DNA of 64,000 bases from Streptomyces sp. SAI-135 (GCF_029893805.1 NZ_JARXYP010000002.1:4650001-4714000); one strand, 5' to 3'; counted from the stretch's first letter, positions 43,367 through 51,657 are shown. Numbers and translations are program-made. The notes: generated from the letters alone by a model not told the origin.

Positions 43367-43485
43367 GGCAGGGGTACGCGCACAACCATCGTCCGCCACC
43401 GTGTGTCGTGCATAGCGGCGGACTGTGGGCACAATTGGATTCTGCGTCGCACGGCGCGCAATGAATGGGGAGGCAGGGAACGACG

Positions 43486-45174
43486 GTGGCGGAACGGAGC
43501 ACGGCTGCCGTCGACGTGGCAGACACCAGCGGTGACGAACCGCTGACCGCCAAGGCGGAGCAGTCCACGGCCGACGGCGTCGCCAAGAACCGGGAGCGGG
43601 ACACGGAAGACGTCGAGGCACAGGGGAGTGGCGGGACCGAGAGTCCTGGCAAGGCGTCACCGCCGGAGTTGCACAGCGGCCACAAACTCGCCAGACGCTA
43701 TCGTCTCGAGGAGTGCGTCACCCGTCTGGACGGGTTCAGCAGTTGGCGTGCCGTCGACGAGAAACTCCGTCGGGCCGTCGGCGTGCACATCCTGCCCGCG
43801 GACCATGCCCGGGCGCGTTCCGTCCTGGCCGCGGCCCGTTCCTCCGCGTTGCTGGGCGACCCGCGGTTCGTCCAGGTGCTGGACGCCGTCGAGGAGAACG
43901 ACCTCGTCTACGTCGTCCACGAATGGCTTCCCGACGCGACCGAGCTGACCACTCTCCTCGCACCGGGCCCGCTGGAGGTGTACGACGCCTACCAGATGGT
44001 CACTCAGGTCGCCTCCGCCATGGCCGCGGCCCACCGTGAGGGCCTCGCGCACCTGCGGCTGAACCCGAACGCGGTTCTGCGCACATCGAGCGGCCAGTGG
44101 CGCATCCGCGGCCTCGCCGTGAACGCCGCCCTGCGAGGCGTCAGTTCGGAGACTCCGCAGCGCGCGGACACCGAGGCGATCGGGGCGCTCCTGTACGCGG
44201 CGCTCACCCAGCGGTGGCCGTACGAGAACGACGCCTACGGTCTGGCCGGTCTGCCCAAGGACGTAGGTCTGATCGCACCGGACCAGGTGCGGGCGGGTGT
44301 CCACCGTGGGCTGTCCGAGCTGTCCATGCGGGCGCTCGCCAACGACGGTGCGACCGCCTCGCGGCACGAGTCGGCATGCACGACGCCCGAGGAACTGGTC
44401 AAGGCGCTCGGTGAGATGCCCCGCATCCGCCCGCCGGAGCCGGCGTTCACCGCGCCGCCCGAGTACCAGCGCACGACGTACCAGCAGGGCACGTACGGCC
44501 GGCCGGCCCCGCACCCCGGTGTCACCCAGCCCGTAGCGCCCCCGCCACCGCCGCTGCAGAGCCGCACGGGCCGGGCCCTGAAGTGGGCGGTCTCCGCTCT
44601 CCTCATCGCCGCGCTGGGCCTCGGCAGTTGGCAGCTCGCGGACGCGCTGATGGACCGGGGCGGCAAGTCGGACGAGAACCAGACCCAGACGACCGACGAC
44701 GGCGACAAGAGCCCGACGAAGAAGGCCAGCGTTCCGATCTCCATCGTCAAGGGGTACGACTTCGACCCGTTCGGCGACGGATCCGAGAAGCCGACCGACA
44801 TAAAGAAGGCCTACGACAGCGACACCTCGTCGTACTGGCAGACGGATTACTACGCGGGCGCCGACTTCGGGAACCTCAAGCCGGGCCTGGGGATAATCCT
44901 CGATCTCGGCAAGGTGCAGGACATCGGCAAGGTCACCGTCACGTTCATGGGCAACACGTCCGTCGAACTGCGGGCCGCCACAAGCGACGCAACTTCCCGC
45001 CCGACCACCTTCGACGCCTACACCAAGGTCGCCGAGGGCTCCGGTACGGGTGTCCCGCTCAAGCCGGACAAGGCCGTGAAGTCCCGCTACCTTCTGGTCT
45101 GGCTGACCAAGCTGCCTCTGACGGAGGAAGGCACCTACCGCGGCCGGGTGGCGGACATCAAGGTCACCAGCTGA
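43486..45174 (+). CDS. Membrane-anchored pseudokinase with extracellular discoidin-like domain
   Basis: 562 residues from GTG 43486 (AGGG seven bases upstream). Residues about 65-310 follow a Hanks-type kinase fold (RYRLEECVTRLDGFSSWRAVD ... VHEWLPDATELTTLL). However, the catalytic HRD loop reads HLRLNPNAVLR and the DFG region RIRGLAV, so phosphotransfer residues are missing. A Pro-rich linker and one helix (AVSALLIAALGLGSWQLAD, about 365-385) lead to an extracellular beta-sandwich (about 415-562) with DIKKAYDSDTSSYWQTDYY, resembling F5/8 C or discoidin domains. It corresponds to the kinase-like half of mycobacterial MviN and probably recruits a partner to MurJ. Confidence 0.9.
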   Translation: MAERSTAAVDVADTSGDEPLTAKAEQSTADGVAKNRERDTEDVEAQGSGGTESPGKASPPELHSGHKLARRYRLEECVTRLDGFSSWRAVDEKLRRAVGVHILPADHARARSVLAAARSSALLGDPRFVQVLDAVEENDLVYVVHEWLPDATELTTLLAPGPLEVYDAYQMVTQVASAMAAAHREGLAHLRLNPNAVLRTSSGQWRIRGLAVNAALRGVSSETPQRADTEAIGALLYAALTQRWPYENDAYGLAGLPKDVGLIAPDQVRAGVHRGLSELSMRALANDGATASRHESACTTPEELVKALGEMPRIRPPEPAFTAPPEYQRTTYQQGTYGRPAPHPGVTQPVAPPPPPLQSRTGRALKWAVSALLIAALGLGSWQLADALMDRGGKSDENQTQTTDDGDKSPTKKASVPISIVKGYDFDPFGDGSEKPTDIKKAYDSDTSSYWQTDYYAGADFGNLKPGLGIILDLGKVQDIGKVTVTFMGNTSVELRAATSDATSRPTTFDAYTKVAEGSGTGVPLKPDKAVKSRYLLVWLTKLPLTEEGTYRGRVADIKVTS

Positions 45175-45192
45175 GGCTGAGGAGGGGGTCCG

Positions 45193-45918
45193 ATGGCAGA
45201 TGACACCGCGTACGGCGACACCAGCGATCAGGACCTCCTGGCCCGTCACGTAGAGGGCGACCCCGATGCCTTCGGTGAGCTCGTGCGACGGCATCGGGAC
45301 CGGCTCTGGGCCGTGGCCCTCCGCACGCTCGGGGACCGTGAGGAAGCCGCTGACGCGGTGCAGGACGCCCTGGTCTCCGCCTACCGGGCCGCTCACACCT
45401 TTCGGGGCCAGTCGGCGGTCACGACCTGGCTGCACCGGATCACGGTGAACGCCTGTCTGGACCGTGCCAGGAAGGCGGCCTCCCGCAAGACCTCTCCCGT
45501 GGACGACACCGAGCGCCTGGAGCAGCTCCTGGAGCCGCACGAGTCCGCCTCGGCGCCCGCGGAACGCAACGACCTCCACCGCCAGCTCCTGGAGGCCCTC
45601 GGCACGCTCCCGCCCGACCAACGTGCCGCCCTGGTCCTCGTGGACATGCAGGGCTACCCCGTCGCCGAAGCCGCCCGCGTGCTCGACGTGCCCACGGGGA
45701 CGGTGAAGAGCCGTTGTGCCCGAGGCAGAGCGAGACTGCTCCCGCTCCTCAGCCATCTGCGGCCCGAAAGCGCCGGAGACGGCAGAGAAGCGGGCGCTGG
45801 ACGGAACCGGACGCAGGGGACATCCGTCCCACCCGCAGCGGGGCCTCCGTCAGGAGGGCCGCCGGATACGGGATCAAGTGATTCAGCCGCAGTGAAGGGC
45901 GGAGGTGGGCGAGCGTGA
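45193..45918 (+). CDS. sigM: ECF sigma factor SigM
   Basis: 241 residues. Region 2 is HVEGDPDAFGELVRRHRDRLW ... DREEAADAVQDALVSAYRA, and region 4 is LGTLPPDQRAALVLVDMQGYPVAEAARVL followed by VKSRCARGRARL. A Pro/Gly/Ser-rich tail of about 55 residues follows, longer than in most ECF sigmas. The next gene overlaps it by four bases (GTGA) and encodes a zinc-finger-type anti-sigma factor. The position between the murJ cluster and trxBA matches actinobacterial SigM. Confidence 0.93.
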   Translation: MADDTAYGDTSDQDLLARHVEGDPDAFGELVRRHRDRLWAVALRTLGDREEAADAVQDALVSAYRAAHTFRGQSAVTTWLHRITVNACLDRARKAASRKTSPVDDTERLEQLLEPHESASAPAERNDLHRQLLEALGTLPPDQRAALVLVDMQGYPVAEAARVLDVPTGTVKSRCARGRARLLPLLSHLRPESAGDGREAGAGRNRTQGTSVPPAAGPPSGGPPDTGSSDSAAVKGGGGRA

Positions 45919-46811
45919 CTTCCACGACAGACACAGACGGGCACCCGGACGTCGCGGAGATCTCCGACCTCACCGAAGGCATCCTCCCCACCGCCCGGAC
46001 AGCGGACGTACGTCGCCATCTGGACGAGTGCGAACTCTGCGCGGACGTACACGCGTCGCTTGAGGAGATCCGCGGCCTGCTCGGCACGCTGCCGGGCCCG
46101 CCGCACATGCCGGCAGACGTCGCCGGCAGGATCGACGCCGCCCTCGCCGCCGAAGCTCTGCTACAGGCAACGGCGCCCGAGACCGTGAACGCGCCTGCAC
46201 CAGTCGAGAGCACGCGTGTTTCACGTGAAACATCGTCCATCGGCGACCGCCCCACGGGGCATGCTCGTACTTCCACGACCGGTCCGGGCAGGAAGGACCG
46301 CAAGAGGACTGGACGCCGCAAGGTTGCCATCCTCGGTGCCGTCTTCACTGTCGCCGCCCTCGGGTTCGGCTCCGTCCTGCTGACGTCGTTGGACGACGGC
46401 AAGGCGAAGGACACAGCCGGTGGACAGGTGACCAGTTCTGCCGACACCTTCTCCGCGAGCGGGCTCGAGAAGCAGGTCTCGGAGCTTCTCACCGAGAAGA
46501 AGGCCGCAGGCGGAGAGTCTCGGGCTCCGCACAGCAACATGGGCGCAGCAACCGTCCCCGGCTCCGAGGACCCCCGCATCCTGGTGACGCCCGAGGTCCC
46601 CCTGTGCATCCAGAACGGCATCCACAGCAGTGACGCCCCGCTCGCGACCGAGGACGGCGTCTACAAGGGCACGGACTCGCTGCTCGTCGTCCTGCGTGAC
46701 CCCTCCGACAGCACCCGGGTCACGGCCTACATCGTGGATGCCTCCTGTGTGAAGAACGCGCCAACCGGCACCGCGAAGGTTCTGCTGAAGCGGTCCTACA
46801 CACGCTCCTGA
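45915..46811 (+). CDS. Membrane-anchored anti-sigma factor for SigM
   Basis: 298 residues. The N-terminal anti-sigma domain has TADVRRHLDECELCADVHASL, the H-x3-C-x2-C motif of zinc anti-sigma (ZAS/zf-HC2) proteins. One helix (KVAILGAVFTVAALGFGSVLL, about 137-157) leads to an extracytoplasmic domain with two Cys (PLCIQNG and DASCVKN) that could form a disulfide. It is translationally coupled to sigM. A perfect parS is read in frame as Val-Ser-Arg-Glu-Thr at codons 102-106, in the linker between the two domains. Confidence 0.9.
   Translation: MTSTTDTDGHPDVAEISDLTEGILPTARTADVRRHLDECELCADVHASLEEIRGLLGTLPGPPHMPADVAGRIDAALAAEALLQATAPETVNAPAPVESTRVSRETSSIGDRPTGHARTSTTGPGRKDRKRTGRRKVAILGAVFTVAALGFGSVLLTSLDDGKAKDTAGGQVTSSADTFSASGLEKQVSELLTEKKAAGGESRAPHSNMGAATVPGSEDPRILVTPEVPLCIQNGIHSSDAPLATEDGVYKGTDSLLVVLRDPSDSTRVTAYIVDASCVKNAPTGTAKVLLKRSYTRS
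46218..46231. promoter_or_regulatory. parS site, perfect, inside the anti-sigma gene
   Basis: GTTTCACGTGAAAC, in frame with the gene (GTT TCA CGT GAA AC). Confidence 0.95.
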
Positions 46812-46882
46812 GCGTTCACGCTTCGCCTCCGTCCCGCGCGGTAATGCGTACGGTGTGGCCTCTCCGTGTGCCCGGACACACC

Positions 46883-46909
46883 GGGAATGCGCGCCCCTTA
46901 GGATCCGTT
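46883..46909 (+). promoter_or_regulatory. SigR-type promoter of trxBA
   Basis: GGGAAT (46883-46888), exactly 18 bases, then GTT (46907-46909). This is the consensus for the thiol-stress sigma factor SigR, whose classical target is trxBA. It lies about 70 bp upstream of the trxB start. Confidence 0.9.
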
Positions 46910-46977
46910 GGGTGGGGTGAGAGTTCTGAGAGGCTCCACCGGTCCGACGACGCAGTCCAGAGACGAGGAACCAAGCC

Positions 46978-47946
46978 GTGAGCGACGTCCGTAACGTGAT
47001 CATCATCGGCTCCGGGCCCGCCGGCTACACGGCGGCGCTCTACACCGCGCGCGCGTCGCTGAAGCCGCTGGTGTTCGAGGGCGCCGTCACCGCCGGTGGC
47101 GCGCTGATGAACACCACCGAGGTGGAGAACTTCCCCGGCTTCCAGGACGGCATCATGGGCCCCGAGCTCATGGACAACATGCGTGCCCAGGCGGAGCGCT
47201 TCGGTGCCGAGCTCGTCCCGGACGACATCGTCAGCGTCGACCTGACCGGCGAGATCAAGACCGTCACCGACACCTCGGGCACGGTCCACCGGGCGAAGGC
47301 CGTGATCGTCACCACCGGCTCGCAGCACCGCAAGCTCGGCCTGCCGAACGAGGACGCCCTCTCCGGGCGCGGTGTCTCGTGGTGTGCCACCTGTGACGGC
47401 TTCTTCTTCAAGGACCAGGACATCGCCGTCATCGGCGGCGGTGACACCGCGATGGAGGAGGCGACCTTCCTCTCCCGCTTCGCGAAGTCGGTGACGATCG
47501 TCCACCGCCGTGACACCCTGCGCGCCTCCAAGGCGATGCAGGAGCGCGCCTTCGCCGACCCGAAGATCAAGTTCGTGTGGGACAGCGAAGTGGCCGAGAT
47601 CCAGGGTGACCCGAAGCTGTCAGGCCTGAAGCTGCGCAACCTCAAGACCGGCGAGCTCTCGGACCTGGCGGTCACCGGCCTGTTCATCGCGATCGGCCAC
47701 GACCCGCGCACCGAGCTCTTCAAGGGCCAGCTCGAACTCGACGCCGAGGGCTACCTGAAGGTGGAAGCACCCTCGACCCGCACCAACCTGACCGGCGTCT
47801 TCGGCGCCGGTGACGTGGTCGACCACACCTACCGCCAGGCGATCACCGCGGCCGGTACCGGCTGTTCGGCCGCTCTCGACGCCGAGCGCTTCCTCGCCGC
47901 CCTCGCGGACGCGGAGAACGCCGAGCCCGAGAAGACCGCTGTCTGA
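46978..47946 (+). CDS. trxB: Thioredoxin reductase
   Basis: 322 residues. FAD motif IIIGSGPAGYTAALYTARA, redox-active CATCDGFFF (CXXC) near residues 135-140, NADPH motif AVIGGGDTAMEEA and the late GVFGAGDVVDHTYRQA. It passes electrons from NADPH to thioredoxin, encoded 44 bp downstream. The GTG start has GAGGA upstream, and transcription should respond to disulfide stress through the SigR promoter. Confidence 0.98.
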   Translation: MSDVRNVIIIGSGPAGYTAALYTARASLKPLVFEGAVTAGGALMNTTEVENFPGFQDGIMGPELMDNMRAQAERFGAELVPDDIVSVDLTGEIKTVTDTSGTVHRAKAVIVTTGSQHRKLGLPNEDALSGRGVSWCATCDGFFFKDQDIAVIGGGDTAMEEATFLSRFAKSVTIVHRRDTLRASKAMQERAFADPKIKFVWDSEVAEIQGDPKLSGLKLRNLKTGELSDLAVTGLFIAIGHDPRTELFKGQLELDAEGYLKVEAPSTRTNLTGVFGAGDVVDHTYRQAITAAGTGCSAALDAERFLAALADAENAEPEKTAV

Positions 47947-47990
47947 CCCCCGTTCCGCCCCACCGCACCAACCCAGTTAAGGAGCCCGCC

Positions 47991-48323
47991 GTGGCCGGCA
48001 CCCTGAAGAATGTGACCGACGATTCCTTCGAGCAGGACGTCCTGAAGAGCGACAAGCCCGTTCTGGTGGACTTCTGGGCCGCCTGGTGCGGACCGTGCCG
48101 TCAGATCGCGCCGTCCCTCGAGGCGATCGCCGCCGAGTACGGCGACAAGATCGAGGTCGTCAAGCTGAACATCGACGAGAACCCGGGTACGGCCGCCAAG
48201 TACGGCGTCATGTCCATCCCGACGCTGAACGTGTACCAGGGCGGCGAGGTCGCCAAGACCATCGTCGGTGCCAAGCCGAAGGCCGCGATCGTCCGCGACC
48301 TCGAGGACTTCATCGCCGAGTGA
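47991..48323 (+). CDS. trxA: Thioredoxin
   Basis: 110 residues with the classic active site WAAWCGPCRQIAP at about 29-41 and the cis-Pro loop YGVMSIPTLNVY. GTG 47991 is preceded by AAGGAG. It is the partner of TrxB in the trxBA operon and reduces protein disulfides in the cytoplasm. A parS begins two bases after the stop codon. Confidence 0.98.
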   Translation: MAGTLKNVTDDSFEQDVLKSDKPVLVDFWAAWCGPCRQIAPSLEAIAAEYGDKIEVVKLNIDENPGTAAKYGVMSIPTLNVYQGGEVAKTIVGAKPKAAIVRDLEDFIAE

Positions 48324-48324
48324 T

Positions 48325-48338
48325 GTTTCACGTGAAAC
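48325..48338. promoter_or_regulatory. parS site, perfect
   Basis: GTTTCACGTGAAAC immediately after the trxA stop, flanked by T and A. Confidence 0.95.
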
Positions 48339-48341
48339 ACG

Positions 48342-48371
48342 ATGGGGCTGGTCCGTAAGGATCGGCCCCAT
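48342..48371. terminator. Probable terminator between trxA and the convergent GNAT gene
   Basis: ATGGGGC (48342-48348) pairs with GCCCCAT (48365-48371), with additional GTCC/GGAT pairing inside. It lies 18 bases past trxA and close to the GNAT stop codon. Confidence 0.65.
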
Positions 48372-48376
48372 TCGCT

Positions 48377-48994
48377 TTACAGGGGACGCAGCGCCGGTTC
48401 CTTCTGTACCGCCCCCAGAAGCCGGTCCAGCGCCATCTCCACGTCTTCCTTCCAGGAGAGCGTGGTGCGCAGCTCCAGCCTCAGCCTCGGATACGTGGGA
48501 TGGGGCCTGACCGTCTTGAAGCCCACGGCGAGGAGATGGTCTGCGGGAAGCAGACAAGCGGGCTCTTTCCAACGAGCATCACCGAAGGCCTCGATGGCCT
48601 TGAAGCCCCGTCGCAGCAGGTCCTTGGCGACCGTCTGCACCATCACACGCCCCAGGCCCTGCCCCTGATAGCCCGGCATGATGAACGACGTCATCAGCTG
48701 GACGGCGTCGGGGGAGACAGGACTGGTGGGAAACGCCGTCGAGCGAGGGACATACGCGGGAGGGGCGTAGAGCACGAAGCCGACCGGTACGTCGTCGACG
48801 TAGACGACCCGGCCGCACGATCCCCAGTCCAGCAGGACGGCGGAGATCCAGGCTTCCTTCTCCAGAGCGGGTGTTCCGGCCTTTACCGCGGCTTCTCCGC
48901 TGACGGGGTCCAGCTCCCAGAAGACACACGAGCGGCAGCGCTGGGGTAGGTCCGGAAGGTTGTCCAGCGTGAGCGGTACGAGCCGACGCCCCAT
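48377..48994 (-). CDS. GNAT-family acetyltransferase
   Basis: 205 residues from ATG 48994 (GAGAGG upstream). It begins MGRRLVPLTLDNLPDLPQRC and has two near-N-terminal Cys (RCRSCVFWELDPVSG). The acetyl-CoA-binding loop is MPGYQGQGLGRVMVQTVAKDL at about residues 118-138, and DARWKEPACLLPADHLLAVGF follows. It is conserved next to trxA and parB in Streptomyces as I recall. The substrate is unknown. The frame upstream of the ATG is not supported. Confidence 0.88.
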   Translation of the reverse strand: MGRRLVPLTLDNLPDLPQRCRSCVFWELDPVSGEAAVKAGTPALEKEAWISAVLLDWGSCGRVVYVDDVPVGFVLYAPPAYVPRSTAFPTSPVSPDAVQLMTSFIMPGYQGQGLGRVMVQTVAKDLLRRGFKAIEAFGDARWKEPACLLPADHLLAVGFKTVRPHPTYPRLRLELRTTLSWKEDVEMALDRLLGAVQKEPALRPL

Positions 48995-49137
48995 GCAGGC
49001 TGTTCCTCTCCTTCGCCCGCCGCGTCGCGGGCGGCCGTCAGAGCGCTCCGTTCCCTGAGCAGGCTGCCGACGAATCCGCCGACCGCCCCCAGTCCCAGGC
49101 CCGCGCTCACCAGTCCGCTTCTGCTCATCGTTCGCAT
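48883..49137 (-). CDS. Possible small hydrophobic protein overlapping the GNAT gene
   Basis: An 84-codon frame starts at ATG 49137 with a good GGGGAGG seven bases upstream. It encodes a hydrophobic Gly-rich N-terminus (SRSGLVSAGLGLGAVGGFVG), then a charged part. The last about 37 codons overlap the GNAT gene in another frame and look non-native. Either it is a short real membrane peptide with an overlapping end, or it is a leader. Confidence 0.35.
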   Translation of the reverse strand: MRTMSRSGLVSAGLGLGAVGGFVGSLLRERSALTAARDAAGEGEEQPAWGVGSYRSRWTTFRTYPSAAARVSSGSWTPSAEKPR

Positions 49138-49232
49138 GGCCCCTGCCTCCCCTCAGAGGTACTGCCGGGTGGATGTGCGCACCCCTTCGCATCGTATCCA
49201 CACAGCGATTCCATCGATACCGCCTGAAAGCA

Positions 49233-49277
49233 AAGAGCGGGCCGTGTTCCGGGACACACCGGACACGGCCCGCTCTT
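49233..49277 (-). terminator. Terminator after parB
   Basis: A 15-bp stem (49233-49247 with 49263-49277) continues past one bulged T into CCGG/CCGG pairing around the loop. It lies 38 bases past the parB stop, on its strand. Confidence 0.88.
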
Positions 49278-49314
49278 CTTGTCCCGCCTGGGCGGCACCC
49301 TGGCGAGTCCCAGC

Positions 49315-50415
49315 TCAGGCTTCCGCTTCTTCGTCCTCGCCGTCCAGCAGGCTCTTCTGCAGAACCGGTCCCTCTCCAGGGGCGAGGGAGCTGAGGATGC
49401 GCTCAAGGTCCTCCATCGAGGCGAACTCGACGGTGATCTTGCCCTTCTTCTGCCCCAGGTCGACCTTGACCCGCGTCTCGAAACGGTCCGAAAGACGCGT
49501 CGCGAGGTCGGTCAGCGCCGGAGACACCCGGCCGCCGGCCCGCGGCCCCTTGGAACGCTGCGGGGTCTGCGGCCGCGACCCCATGAGGGTCACGATCTCC
49601 TCGACCGCACGGACCGAGAGTCCCTCGGCCACGATCCGGTGGGCCAGTCGGTCCTGCTCCTCCGAGTCGTCGACGGAGAGCAGGGCGCGGGCGTGCCCGG
49701 CGGAGAGCACTCCGGCGGCCACTCGGCGCTGGACTGCCGGCGAGAGCTTCAGCAGACGCAGGGTGTTGGAGACCTGCGGACGGGACCGGCCGATACGGTC
49801 CGCCAGCTGGTCGTGCGTGCAGTTGAAGTCCTTCAGCAACTGGTCGTAGGCGGCTGCCTCTTCCAGCGGGTTCAGCTGAGCACGGTGCAGGTTCTCCAGG
49901 AGGGCGTCCAGGAGCAGCTTGTCGTCATCGGTGGCCCGGACAATCGCCGGGATCGCGTCCAGGCCCGCCTCACGACTGGCCCGCCAGCGCCGCTCACCCA
50001 TGATGAGCTCGTAGCGGGAGGGACCGACCTGCCGTACGACGACCGGCTGGAGGAGGCCGACCTCCTGGATGGAGGTGACCAGCTCCTGGAGTGCGTCCTC
50101 GTCGAACACCTCACGCGGCTGGCGCGGGTTCGGCGTGATGGAGTCGAGGGGAAGCTCCGCGAAGTGCGCGCCCATGGGGGGCGCGGGCGTCTCCGCATAG
50201 CCGTTGACCGACTGCGCCTCGGTTTCCTGTGCAACAGGCGGCAGGGTGGCCACCTTCGCCGCGGCCACCCCACGGTCGGTCGTCAACACCGGTACGGACG
50301 ACGGAGACGCGGAACCAGCGCCACCCATCGCCGCCGGGGTCGGCGTCTTCTCCGTCGGGGCAGCGGGGATCAGTGCGCCGAGACCACGACCCAAACCCCT
50401 CCGTCGCTCGCTCAC
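49315..50415 (-). CDS. parB: Chromosome-partitioning protein ParB
   Basis: 366 residues. The CTPase/ParB N-terminal domain has PNPRQPREVFDEDALQELVTSI, the Arg patch IMGERRWRASREAG and the helix-turn-helix TCTHDQLADRIGRSRPQVSNTLRLL analogue (read here as NCTHDQLADRIGRS). A C-terminal dimerisation domain ends in EEAEA. ParB loads on parS as a CTP-dependent clamp and spreads. The GTG start overlaps the parA stop by four bases. Thirteen parS sites lie in this window. Confidence 0.97.
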   Translation of the reverse strand: MSERRRGLGRGLGALIPAAPTEKTPTPAAMGGAGSASPSSVPVLTTDRGVAAAKVATLPPVAQETEAQSVNGYAETPAPPMGAHFAELPLDSITPNPRQPREVFDEDALQELVTSIQEVGLLQPVVVRQVGPSRYELIMGERRWRASREAGLDAIPAIVRATDDDKLLLDALLENLHRAQLNPLEEAAAYDQLLKDFNCTHDQLADRIGRSRPQVSNTLRLLKLSPAVQRRVAAGVLSAGHARALLSVDDSEEQDRLAHRIVAEGLSVRAVEEIVTLMGSRPQTPQRSKGPRAGGRVSPALTDLATRLSDRFETRVKVDLGQKKGKITVEFASMEDLERILSSLAPGEGPVLQKSLLDGEDEEAEA

Positions 50416-51485
50416 TGGATCCCCTCCACCATGCTCGGGTTGCTCTGTGCGCCGATGTGCGCCTGCGTCGGGTCATAGCTGACGCCGACGCCCTTCAGCG
50501 CGATCTCTCGCGCCGCCTCAAGGTAGGACAGGGCGCCACTCGATCCTGGATCGTAGGTCAGCACTGTCTGCCCATAACTCGGCGCCTCGGAGATACGGAC
50601 CGAGCGGGGAATGCTCGTCCGCAGCACCTCGTCGCCGAAGTGGGTGCGCACCTCGTCCGCGACCTGGGACGCGAGACGCGTACGGCCGTCGTACATGGTG
50701 AGCAGGATGGTCGATACGTGCAAGGTCGGGTTGAGGTGACCGCGCACCAGATCGACGTTACGCAGCAGCTGTCCCAGACCCTCCAGCGCGTAGTACTCGC
50801 ACTGGATCGGGATGAGGACCTCCGCGCCCGCCACGAGCGCGTTGACCGTCAGCAGGCCGAGCGAGGGCGGGCAGTCGATGAGGATGTAGTCCAGAGGCTG
50901 CTCATACGCTTGGATCGCACGCTGCAGTCGGCTCTCTCGTGCCACCAGAGACACCAGCTCGATCTCCGCACCGGCGAGATCGATGGTGGCGGGGGCACAG
51001 AAGAGACCTTCGACATCCGGGACCGGCTGGACGACCTCGGCCAGTGGTCTGCTCTCGACCAGGACGTCGTAGATGGACGGGACTTCGGCGTGGTGGTCGA
51101 TGCCCAGCGCGGTGGACGCGTTGCCCTGGGGGTCGAGGTCGATCACCAGGACACGGCCGCCGTGCAGAGCCAGCGAGGCAGCAAGGTTGACGGTCGTCGT
51201 CGTCTTGCCCACCCCGCCCTTCTGGTTGGCAACGACCATGATCCGGGTCTGCTCGGGCCGTGGCAGGCCCTCGCCGGCGCGGCCAAGAGCCTCTACCGCC
51301 AGTTGGGCAGCACGACCGATCGGAGTGTCGTCCATCGGGGGCGGTGTTTCACGTGAAACATCCTCCCCCATCGACTCGGTTCGGGGACCGGGGACCGGAT
51401 CGGTCATCGGTCCCGCGATGTTGGCGTCGGACCGCAAGGATTCACTCTCCTCGACTTCAGGCTCGCAATGAACAGAGCCTCCCAT
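50412..51485 (-). CDS. parA: Chromosome-partitioning ATPase ParA
   Basis: Deviant Walker A motif VANQKGGVGKTTTTVNLAA, Walker A' VLVIDLDPQGNAST and Walker B YILIDCPPSLGLLTV. These identify a ParA/Soj ATPase that positions ParB-parS complexes during sporulation septation. About 357 residues from ATG 51485; in-frame ATGs at 51407, 51371 and 51335 are alternatives, and the open frame reaches 51659. The N-terminal 80 residues before the ATPase are Asp/Glu/Pro-rich. They include Val-Ser-Arg-Glu-Thr, encoded by an in-frame parS (51346-51359). It overlaps parB by four bases. Confidence 0.95.
   Translation of the reverse strand: MGGSVHCEPEVEESESLRSDANIAGPMTDPVPGPRTESMGEDVSRETPPPMDDTPIGRAAQLAVEALGRAGEGLPRPEQTRIMVVANQKGGVGKTTTTVNLAASLALHGGRVLVIDLDPQGNASTALGIDHHAEVPSIYDVLVESRPLAEVVQPVPDVEGLFCAPATIDLAGAEIELVSLVARESRLQRAIQAYEQPLDYILIDCPPSLGLLTVNALVAGAEVLIPIQCEYYALEGLGQLLRNVDLVRGHLNPTLHVSTILLTMYDGRTRLASQVADEVRTHFGDEVLRTSIPRSVRISEAPSYGQTVLTYDPGSSGALSYLEAAREIALKGVGVSYDPTQAHIGAQSNPSMVEGIQ
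51346..51359. promoter_or_regulatory. parS site, perfect, inside parA
   Basis: GTTTCACGTGAAAC within the 5' part of parA. Confidence 0.95.
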
Positions 51486-51643
51486 GTCTTCGGGGTCGTG
51501 AACCAGTGAGGCCTGTTGTTCTGTGGAGAAATCCACCTCTGTGGACAACTCCGTTACCTCTCCGAGTGACCCGAGAGGCTTTCGGTCGCGGGGTTCGGCC
51601 GCGGCGCGGCCCCGGCTGATGATGCCGTGCAGCAGTGAGCGAC

Positions 51644-51657
51644 GTTTCACGTGAAAC
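51644..51657. promoter_or_regulatory. parS site, perfect, upstream of parA
   Basis: GTTTCACGTGAAAC in the rsmG-parA gap, about 160 bp upstream of the chosen parA start. ParB bound here could also affect parAB transcription. Confidence 0.95.
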
